Of a stretch of DNA of 12,520 bases, positions 1-5,946 are shown piece by piece. The DNA is from CAZWDL01 sp964632995. Its GTDB lineage: Bacteria; Bacteroidota; Bacteroidia; Chitinophagales; Saprospiraceae. A program made the translations under genes and the position numbers. Positions within the stretch are counted from its first letter, which is position 1, and each line of letters opens with the position of its first letter. The stretch is from assembly GCA_964632995.1 (NCBI GenBank), contig CAZWDL010000166.1:1-12520 (forward strand), in the 5' to 3' direction. Below the pieces are notes generated by a model. It saw only the letters and a list, made by a program, of their open reading frames with translations, did no database searches and was not told the DNA's origin.

Positions 1-234
1 CTCCTTGCCCTGGATCGTGGTCAGGTCCACGTCGCCGTCGCCGTTTTTCACGTGCGGGTAAAACGGACCAAGGGTCTGGTCGGGGGTGACATTGCAGTTG
101 CTTGGGTCAGCGCCGGCCTGGGCGGTTTCGCTATTGGCATTGGTGCAGCCGATGGCGGTGGTGAGGATGCCGGCCGTGGCGCCGAGGCCGAGCTGGAGAA
201 TGCGGCGGCGAGAGTTAGATGGTGTTTTTTTCAT
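1..234 (-). CDS. Intradiol ring-cleavage dioxygenase family protein, exported Tat-type lipoprotein (N-terminal 78 residues only)
   Basis: This is a partial gene that starts at ATG 234-232 and runs off the left edge. Residues 8-16 (SRRRILQLG) form a twin-arginine motif, followed by a hydrophobic stretch and a lipobox-like TAIGC ending at Cys30. That predicts export as a folded lipoprotein, which suits a metalloenzyme. Residues 49-60 (VTPDQTLGPFYP), then a D-G-D-x-DLT segment, match the conserved N-terminal signature of protocatechuate 3,4-dioxygenase beta-like and catechol dioxygenase-like proteins, which cleave aromatic diols between the hydroxyls using Fe(III). The iron ligands (two Tyr, two His) lie outside the window, so activity cannot be judged. 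The start is 30 bp after the stop of the T9SS-secreted LamG-like gene on the same strand, so the two are probably co-transcribed. The family is clear from the motif; the substrate is unknown. Confidence 0.85.
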   Translation of the reverse strand, partial: MKKTPSNSRRRILQLGLGATAGILTTAIGCTNANSETAQAGADPSNCNVTPDQTLGPFYPHVKNGDGDVDLTTIQGKE

Positions 235-264
235 AATGGTAAGATTTGATTTAATATTTTCGAC

Positions 265-1272
265 TTACTTAATGATCAACTTATAGGTTGCTGAGTTTTG
301 TCGGCAACGCACCTTTATCAAATAAGTGCCGGAACTCATGCTTCCAAGATCAATGGTTTCTTCCCAAAAGGGTGTCGTCTTATTCCTTGTGATTTTGCGC
401 ACTTGCTTTCCGGCAGGATCAAAAATGATCAAATCCATACTGCCTTTCAGGTCATTGTCCATAACAATGGTGAACTTACCGGTGGAAGGATTCGGGTAAA
501 TGGCAAGATTTTGACTGATGGGAATCTCGTCTAAGCCCGTTGTCATTTCCGTGATGTTTATCGTAGCTTCCAATGTGGCCCCTGCACTTCTTTCGTTGTA
601 GTCTTTAACCATAAAGGTCACCGGAAACATACCCGTTTCCTCCGGTGTTCCGGCTATTTTCCCCGTTCTGCCATCCAGTGTCAATCCGGCGGGTAGTACG
701 CCCTCGATAATTTCATAATGATAGACCGGTGTGCCACCTTGCGCCAGGAGGTTGACTTCGAATGTGGTGTCCAGGGCTCCGTTAAAAGCATCATCGGCGC
801 TCCAGGTATAGGTCAGAAAGTACCAGTTATCTTTCTTCCAATCGCTGCCGTCGGCGAAGGCGACTTTAATGGGGTTTCCTTCAATCTGAAAGGTGTTGAC
901 TGAAAAAGCAAGACTTCGACCCTCGTCCATATGCAGCTCAAAATTCCGCTGGTCTTTCCCCAGAACCAGGATGCGATACAAAAGATCGCCGGGGTCCCAG
1001 TTGGGGCGGACCCATAGCGTCATACTACCGGCGGAAACATCGATGTTGTTCTGAACGGCATATTGTAACACATCCCCCTCCTCAATCAATGCGCCCATAC
1101 CTGAGACGCCGGCTTCGAAACTTAAACCCGAATCCAGGGTTGTACTTTCCCCCTCTTCACTATCTAAAGTGTTTTCAAATTTGGCCTCGAAAATCAGGTT
1201 GGACGTCTGCCCCGCTAAGTGATTACCTGCCAAGAGTAGACTACAGATGAATATATTCAGTAACGTTTTCAT
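265..1272 (-). CDS. T9SS-secreted protein: LamG-like jellyroll fragment, putative-Ig (He_PIG-like) domain and C-terminal sorting domain
   Basis: A 335-residue secreted protein starting at ATG 1272-1270. Residues 1-21 are a signal peptide (MKTLLNIFICSLLLAGNHLA). Residues about 25-164 read like a LamG/concanavalin-type jellyroll (SMTLWVRPNW at 83-92, NWYFLTYTW at 149-157). Residues about 165-240 carry the putative-Ig signature LPAGLTLDGRTG followed by IAGTP. Residues about 255-335 are a type A T9SS sorting domain (IYPNPSTGKF, GTYLIKV, final KLIIK), which directs outer-membrane crossing and surface anchoring or release. The jellyroll stops soon after its WYFLTYTW strand, about where a typical LamG would have 40-60 more residues, so this looks like a domain cut and rejoined in frame. 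A binding or adhesive role, perhaps to glycan, is inference; no catalytic residues are visible. The dioxygenase gene follows 30 bp downstream, and the HTCS gene lies upstream beyond a 447-bp gap. Confidence 0.85.
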   Translation of the reverse strand: MKTLLNIFICSLLLAGNHLAGQTSNLIFEAKFENTLDSEEGESTTLDSGLSFEAGVSGMGALIEEGDVLQYAVQNNIDVSAGSMTLWVRPNWDPGDLLYRILVLGKDQRNFELHMDEGRSLAFSVNTFQIEGNPIKVAFADGSDWKKDNWYFLTYTWSADDAFNGALDTTFEVNLLAQGGTPVYHYEIIEGVLPAGLTLDGRTGKIAGTPEETGMFPVTFMVKDYNERSAGATLEATINITEMTTGLDEIPISQNLAIYPNPSTGKFTIVMDNDLKGSMDLIIFDPAGKQVRKITRNKTTPFWEETIDLGSMSSGTYLIKVRCRQNSATYKLIIK

Positions 1273-1507
1273 GCTTATCGCTGATTTGATTAATAGAATT
1301 GTAGTCGGGTAGACGCTGGTTGATCATCCTAAATACATCGAATAATTGTACCTTATTTTCTTTTGTTCTCCCGGCTGCAAGCTGAAAGATTCTGGACAGA
1401 GGTGTTGCTGGTCATTTTGATGTTATGTAAATGGGTATGTTTTTTAAGTCAAATCTTCCAACTTACCACGATATTAGACGTGAATTTTAAGGTGAGACGG
1501 ATTTCCG

Positions 1508-1543
1508 GTAACGTTTTCATGATAGATGGGTTTGATTAAAAAT
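1508..1543 (-). repeat. Second copy of the LamG gene's translation-start region
   Basis: On the minus strand this stretch has TTAATCAAA, a variable dozen bases, then CATGAAAACGTTAC. The real LamG start has the same blocks (TTAATCAAA about 1292-1284, CATGAAAACGTTAC 1273-1260). The copies are about 248 bp apart. Reading from the upstream ATG (1520-1518) gives a 23-residue peptide beginning MKTLPEIRL and ending at TGA 1451-1449. It could be a duplicated start from a rearrangement, a leader peptide, or a relic of a lost paralogue. No choice among these is possible from the sequence alone. Confidence 0.45.
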
Positions 1544-1633
1544 GTTTTCATTTGGCTTTTCAGGAGAAGTTTGTGTAGCTCAAATGTATGGGCAAGGCAG
1601 GCCAAACCACCCGCACACATTTCGCAAAAAACT

Positions 1634-1682
1634 GGACAGGATTCGCAAAAGGCAAAAAAAAGGATAGGACAGCTTTTGCAAA
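1634..1682 (-). promoter_or_regulatory. Candidate operator: direct repeat TTTGCnAAnnCTGTCC, two copies 33 bp apart
   Basis: On the minus strand the copies read TTTGCAAAAGCTGTCC (1682-1667) and TTTGCGAATCCTGTCC (1649-1634), identical at 13 of 16 positions with the same 5-bp spacing between the TTTGC and CTGTCC blocks. The 33-bp period is close to three helical turns. A further TTTGC block lies 21 bp beyond (complement of 1624-1628). The repeats lie about 360-410 bp before the LamG-like start, just after the HTCS gene, and point the same way as both. AraC-type regulators commonly bind such direct repeats, so this could be the HTCS binding site. That assignment is inference. Confidence 0.45.
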
Positions 1683-1719
1683 CTGCCAAAAAACACAATC
1701 CTAACCAACAGGAAATCAG

Positions 1720-4700
1720 TTATTTGCGGTATTCGCTCGGGGCCTGCCCGAATTCATTGCTGAAAGCTCTCGAAAAATAATTCGGATCGTTGAAGCCGAC
1801 ATCGTAAGCGATTTCGGAGATGTTCAGGTCGGTGGTCGTCAGCAGTTCCATCGCCCGGTGCAGGCGTATTTTGCGGATGAACGCATTGGGCGGTTCGCCC
1901 GTGAGGGCCTTCAATTTACGGTAGAGTTGTGACCGGCTGAGGTGGGCGGTCCGGGAAAGTTGTTCTACGCCGAGGCCGGGGTCGTCCAGGTTTTCCAGAA
2001 CTGTTTTTTGGAGTTTTTGCAGGAATAGGTCTTCGAGGGTGGGCTCGGCTTCCAAAGTGAGGGCGTCCCTTGAAATCACGCTCTTACTTGTGACTGCATA
2101 TCGTTTTTGCAAGGCCTGTCTCAATTCCAGCAATTTTTCCAGCCGCACATACAATTCCTCTTTGTTGAAGGGTTTTGTCAAATAAGCATCTGCACCCTTA
2201 CGTAAGCCTGAAACACGGTCGGCTTCGGCTGCCTTGGCCGTCAGCAAGATGATGGGGATATGACTGGTACGCCGGTCATTTTTCAGGATTTCGCAAACTT
2301 CATAGCCATCCTTTTCCGGCATCATCACATCGCTGATGATGATATCTGGAACCATTTCCAGGGCATTGACAATCCCTTGCTGCCCGTTGGAAGCGGTTTC
2401 AATTTGATAATCCTTGCGGAGCAGGGATTGGATGAAAGTGACCACGTCCCGGTTGTCTTCGATGATCAATAACACAGGGCGGTCGGCATCCGGATCTGCC
2501 GTTGCCTGTTCCAAAGCGGAACGCAGCTTTGACGGAGTGGCCGAAAGAACGGTATTGCCCCGCGGTGCGGGCAGGGTCTTTTTAGTGCCCGGTTCTTTTT
2601 TGAGAGCGCCGGCGCTTCGCCGGATGGGTAACAGGATCATAAAATCAGTACCCTTACCCACCCCGCTTTCCACGGCAATTGTCCCGCCCATCAATTCTAC
2701 CAGCTCTTTCGTCAGGGCCAGGCCGATGCCAGCCCCCCCTTGCCCCCCCGAAGGGGGGGAATTCCATGCTGGCAGCCGCTCTGGCGGAATAGGCGCGGTA
2801 GGTTCCTCTCCCTTTGGGGGAGCTTGGGAGGGGGCCGGGGCTTGATAAAAGCGGTCAAAAATATGGGACAGGTGTTCTGCGGCAATCCCCCTCCCGGTAT
2901 CGCTCACTTTTAGTTGCAGCCAGGGTTGACCTTTTCTTTTCACCTGCCGGAGATGAAGGATGACCTTTCCTCCTTCCGGCGTAAACTTGATAGCGTTGGA
3001 CAACAGGTTGTACACAATGTGCTGGATTTTTCCCTCGTCGTAATCCATGGCCAATTCTTCGACTTCCGGGTAGAAAGTCAGGCGTACCTGTTTTTCATCG
3101 GCCATAGAATAAAAGGATTCCGTGAGGTATTGCAGGTAGGTGACGATGTCAGCTTGAACAGTATCAAGTTTTAACAGGCCGGCATCAAGTTTCGACAGGT
3201 CGAGCAACTGGTTGATGAGCCGCAACAGGCTTTCACTGTTGCGCTGAATGAGCTTTTTCTCTTCCGAATGCCCCTTTATATTGCCGGTCATCCCCATGAT
3301 GACAGTAAGCGGCGTGCGGAACTCATGGGTGATGTTGGTATACAGGCGGGATTTCAGGGCGTCGAGTTCCTGTAATCGTAATGCCTCGGCCTTCACGGAC
3401 TGGCGTCGCAGTTCAAAGCGGAGAATACCGAAAAGCGAACCTCCGGCAGCAATCAGATAGAACAAATAAGCCCCCCAGGTGCGGTAGAAAGGAGGAGAGA
3501 TATGAATATCAATACTTGCCTCGTTCGGGCTCCAGAACCCATCCGCCGTTTTGGCTTTTACCCGGAAGGTGTAGTCGCCGGGGGTCATGTTTGTGTAATG
3601 AATCTCATTGCTCCTCCCTGCACTTTTCCAGTCTGCATCGTAAGGCGCTAATTGGTAGAAATATTGCACCTCCCCGGCCTTGTAAAAGGCCGGCATGACG
3701 AAGCTGAAACCGAAATCCGCCTGGTCGAGGCGCAACCGGATGTTTTGGCTGAAACGGAGCTGTTTTTCCAACAGAGAATCCTGACCGCCGGGCTGCACTA
3801 TTTCATGATTCAGGAAAAGATCGAGCAGGTGAACCGGTGCTACGTATTCTTTGGGTTTCAGGCTGTCAGGATGAAACTGAAACAATTTCCCGTCAATAGA
3901 AAAATATAGCCGGCCCGATTCATCCCGGTAGCCCCGCTGATAATTAAAATGGATGCCCGGCAGGCCGTCGTTGATGCCGTAGTTGGTAAAAGTCCCGTTT
4001 GATAAATCGAGTTTGTGCAAGCCCTTTGGCGTCGTCATCCAGGGATTGCCGCGTGCATCTTCCACTACGGCCGTCACCTGGTTGTGCAGCAAACCATTGC
4101 TTTCGTTAAAACTCAAAAATCCGTCAGCGGCAGGGCTGTACATGCTCATGCCGTTGGAAGTAGAGAGATAAAAGCGACCCTCTTCACCGGGGTAAATTCT
4201 GTGGACAACATTGGCCGAACGGTTATCGCCGGGGTGCAATTCGAATTTCCTACCTTGACGTGTTCTCAAATTGTATCGAAAAATGCCAAAGTTGGTGGCC
4301 AACCAGACGACGCCTGCTTGTTCAAAATGAATATCCACAATAGCGGCGCCAACTTTGGAGGAATCGGGAAGGCCGGGGATGTTCGGGGAAATATTCACCC
4401 ACTCATTTTGCGCTTCGTCGAAGTATTTGAAGCCCGACCATATCCGGCCCTCCGGGCCGGCTTTTAGCCAGGGAGCCCGGCCGGGAATGCGTTTTATCTC
4501 CCCGGTTTCAAAATTAAAAACTTTAACATAGGGCTCATCGGCCTGCTGGATCCAAAGTTCGTTTTTCCCGGACAAGGCGATACTGAGCGTCGAAGCGTTG
4601 AGCAAACTATTGGGTATTCCGGCAGCAGCCAGTTTTTCCTCCTGGATATCGAACACCTCCAACTTCTCCCAGCCATTGATCAGCAGCCGGTTTTCGTCCA

Positions 4701-5766
4701 AACGGATAATCTCTCCGGCATCGATGTCCCCCACTATTTCAAACGGGTGCCTGGGCGAATGCGATACGATAACGCCACCCCCGGAGGTGACAAACCACAG
4801 ACTTCCCGCCGCATCCTGGTAGCCGTAAGCAAGCTTGAACATCGGAGGGCTGGCAGGGTCTTCGTCGTCGTGCCGGTATGCTTTAAACTTACCTGTAAGC
4901 AGCTCATAACTTTGCACCTCGCCGACTGCCCCCATCCAGATTTTTCCTGACTTGTCCGTTAACAGGAAGGCGGGCCCTTTTAAAAATTCCGAGTGATACG
5001 ACGCCGTTAAATCCCTTAAGATATGCGCTTTGGGATCGAACACCCACAAACCATAGTCGTGTGCGCTGACCATCAAGCTGCCGTCGGGCAGTTCAACTAT
5101 ATCAGAAGCGTAGCGCAGGTTCCACGCTTTATTTTCTGTAAACTTTTCTTCCGGTCGGAACTCGTCCCTGCCGGGTATTTTTTGGTGCAGGCCGTCGGTA
5201 TTTCCCACCCAGATCGTTCCGTTTTTTTGCTGAAAAAAGACCAGTCCATCCCGAAGATATCCCCCGAAATCGTCGAAATCGCCCGTCGCTTTCGACCATC
5301 GACACACTCCATCTGCAGCGGTGCCTACCCACATATTCCCCTCCCGGTCCTTCTGGATGAAATTGATGTCGTTGCCGCAAAGGCTTCGGGGGTTGCCGGG
5401 ATCGTGCCGGAGCAGTTCAAACATCTCTGTTTCCGGGTCGAAGATGTAAACACCCGAACTCGTCCCGACCCAAATCCTGCCGTCCTCCGCCTCGCAAATT
5501 GCCGTCGTTAAATTGTCTCCCAGGCCTTTTGGATTGCTTTGGCTGTATTGGAATAATTTGAAATTTTCTCCGTCGAAGCGGTTCAGCCCATTGAAGGTAG
5601 TAAACCATAAAAATCCCTCCCGGTCCTGTATGATGCTTTCCAACCAATAAGTGCCGTCATTGGACAGCCCGTCTTCCATCGTGAATTGCTGGAACCGGAG
5701 TTCCTGGCCAATGGAAAGCCCTGGAACTGCCAGCAGGATCAAAAGGTATGTAAGACGTTTGTTCAA
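1720..5766 (-). CDS. Hybrid two-component system protein (HTCS): Reg_prop propeller, Y_Y_Y, histidine kinase, receiver, AraC-type HTH
   Basis: A 1348-residue one-protein signalling system. Signal peptide 1-20; periplasmic two-component-regulator propeller repeats about 25-640 (for example DREGFLWFTTFNGLNRFDG, EDGRIWVGTSSGVYIFD); Y_Y_Y domain about 686-757; one membrane segment about 764-783. In the cytoplasm are the dimerisation/phosphoacceptor helix with His814 (NITHEFRTPL), the HATPase with N box Asn920/Asn924, G1 Asp956 (SDTGRG) and G2 GIGLAL (1013-1018), a receiver about 1097-1213 with Asp1104, Asp1146 (phosphoacceptor), Thr1176 and Lys1198, and a C-terminal AraC-type DNA-binding domain about 1245-1348. 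All catalytic residues checked are present. In Bacteroidota such proteins sense periplasmic ligands, often oligosaccharides, and activate neighbouring genes. The start is TTG (5766-5764): an in-frame TAA lies just upstream and the first ATG is codon 30, after the signal peptide. Oddity: about 35 residues at 976-1010, Pro/Gly-rich, fill the ATP lid and are encoded by a palindromic repeat. Confidence 0.97.
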   Translation of the reverse strand: MNKRLTYLLILLAVPGLSIGQELRFQQFTMEDGLSNDGTYWLESIIQDREGFLWFTTFNGLNRFDGENFKLFQYSQSNPKGLGDNLTTAICEAEDGRIWVGTSSGVYIFDPETEMFELLRHDPGNPRSLCGNDINFIQKDREGNMWVGTAADGVCRWSKATGDFDDFGGYLRDGLVFFQQKNGTIWVGNTDGLHQKIPGRDEFRPEEKFTENKAWNLRYASDIVELPDGSLMVSAHDYGLWVFDPKAHILRDLTASYHSEFLKGPAFLLTDKSGKIWMGAVGEVQSYELLTGKFKAYRHDDEDPASPPMFKLAYGYQDAAGSLWFVTSGGGVIVSHSPRHPFEIVGDIDAGEIIRLDENRLLINGWEKLEVFDIQEEKLAAAGIPNSLLNASTLSIALSGKNELWIQQADEPYVKVFNFETGEIKRIPGRAPWLKAGPEGRIWSGFKYFDEAQNEWVNISPNIPGLPDSSKVGAAIVDIHFEQAGVVWLATNFGIFRYNLRTRQGRKFELHPGDNRSANVVHRIYPGEEGRFYLSTSNGMSMYSPAADGFLSFNESNGLLHNQVTAVVEDARGNPWMTTPKGLHKLDLSNGTFTNYGINDGLPGIHFNYQRGYRDESGRLYFSIDGKLFQFHPDSLKPKEYVAPVHLLDLFLNHEIVQPGGQDSLLEKQLRFSQNIRLRLDQADFGFSFVMPAFYKAGEVQYFYQLAPYDADWKSAGRSNEIHYTNMTPGDYTFRVKAKTADGFWSPNEASIDIHISPPFYRTWGAYLFYLIAAGGSLFGILRFELRRQSVKAEALRLQELDALKSRLYTNITHEFRTPLTVIMGMTGNIKGHSEEKKLIQRNSESLLRLINQLLDLSKLDAGLLKLDTVQADIVTYLQYLTESFYSMADEKQVRLTFYPEVEELAMDYDEGKIQHIVYNLLSNAIKFTPEGGKVILHLRQVKRKGQPWLQLKVSDTGRGIAAEHLSHIFDRFYQAPAPSQAPPKGEEPTAPIPPERLPAWNSPPSGGQGGAGIGLALTKELVELMGGTIAVESGVGKGTDFMILLPIRRSAGALKKEPGTKKTLPAPRGNTVLSATPSKLRSALEQATADPDADRPVLLIIEDNRDVVTFIQSLLRKDYQIETASNGQQGIVNALEMVPDIIISDVMMPEKDGYEVCEILKNDRRTSHIPIILLTAKAAEADRVSGLRKGADAYLTKPFNKEELYVRLEKLLELRQALQKRYAVTSKSVISRDALTLEAEPTLEDLFLQKLQKTVLENLDDPGLGVEQLSRTAHLSRSQLYRKLKALTGEPPNAFIRKIRLHRAMELLTTTDLNISEIAYDVGFNDPNYFSRAFSNEFGQAPSEYRK
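2733..2837. repeat. G/C-rich composite palindromic repeat inserted in frame in the HTCS ATP-lid codons
   Basis: The left end has a perfect hairpin, seven C (2743-2749), GAA, seven G (2753-2759), preceded by a second C tract (2733-2739). The right end has a hairpin with loop TTT (2806-2812 with 2816-2822, one G-T pair) followed by GGGAGGGGGCC (2827-2837). The two ends are roughly inverted copies of each other, so the whole stretch can fold as a large branched palindrome. A small inner hairpin, CCGC-TCTG-GCGG, lies near 2776-2787. On the minus strand it is read without a stop as a Pro/Gly-rich peptide (SPPSGGQGG at its end). I recall similar C-run/G-run palindromes as dispersed repeats in Bacteroidota genomes, but copy number here is not testable from one window. 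Confidence 0.7.
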
Positions 5767-5946
5767 GGTGCAAATGGTGGATTATTAATCTTAAAAGTAG
5801 TTCTTTTTGGAAAGATCAGGACAGCGGATTGCAGTTCCCCCATATTTGCTTTTGAACCTCGGCTTTTCGATATTACTTTCACTTCTGCTAAGTTTCAGAT
5901 TGATATCAAAATTTTAATCCGGATTAAACCTTTGAACCGACAGATC
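5767..5946. promoter_or_regulatory. Divergent promoter region between the HTCS and FG-GAP genes
   Basis: This 180-bp gap serves two outward-facing genes. A GGACAG at 5819-5824, followed six bases later by GCAG, resembles the GGACAG-N5-GCAAA blocks of the candidate operator at 1634-1682 in the same orientation. It lies about 55 bp before the HTCS start, where an autoregulatory site could be. The palindrome AATCCGGATT lies at 5926-5935, 12 bp before the FG-GAP gene start, and TTTGAACC occurs at 5851-5858 and 5931-5938. I could not assign a confident -33/-7 promoter pair on either strand. Confidence 0.4.

Larger units (their letters stand above)
1273..1719. other. 447-bp intergenic region upstream of the LamG-dioxygenase unit
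   Basis: This gap separates the stop of the HTCS gene from the start of the LamG-like gene, both on the minus strand. It holds two copies of a 16-bp direct repeat (1634-1649 and 1667-1682), a third isolated CTGTCC on the minus strand (GGACAG at 1394-1399), and a near copy of the LamG translation start (1508-1543). A short minus-strand open frame of 23 codons begins at that copied ATG (1520 to 1449). I see no convincing rho-independent terminator for the HTCS gene and no clear Bacteroidota -33/-7 promoter pair. The length and the motifs suggest a regulated promoter region. Confidence 0.6.

Noticed and set aside
1474..1698. Cysteine-rich minus-strand open frame (CxSCP repeats) between the HTCS and LamG genes
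   Set aside because: The Cys-Pro repetition is a by-product of the CTGTCC/TTTGC direct repeats; the frame has no recognisable domain and no convincing start context.
1526..1780. Plus-strand open frame of 84 codons
   Set aside because: It overlaps the 3' end of the HTCS gene on the other strand and shows no protein-like features.
5686..5946. Upstream extension of the FG-GAP gene by 87 codons
   Set aside because: It would overlap the HTCS gene and bury the signal peptide; ATG 5947 gives a proper secretory start.
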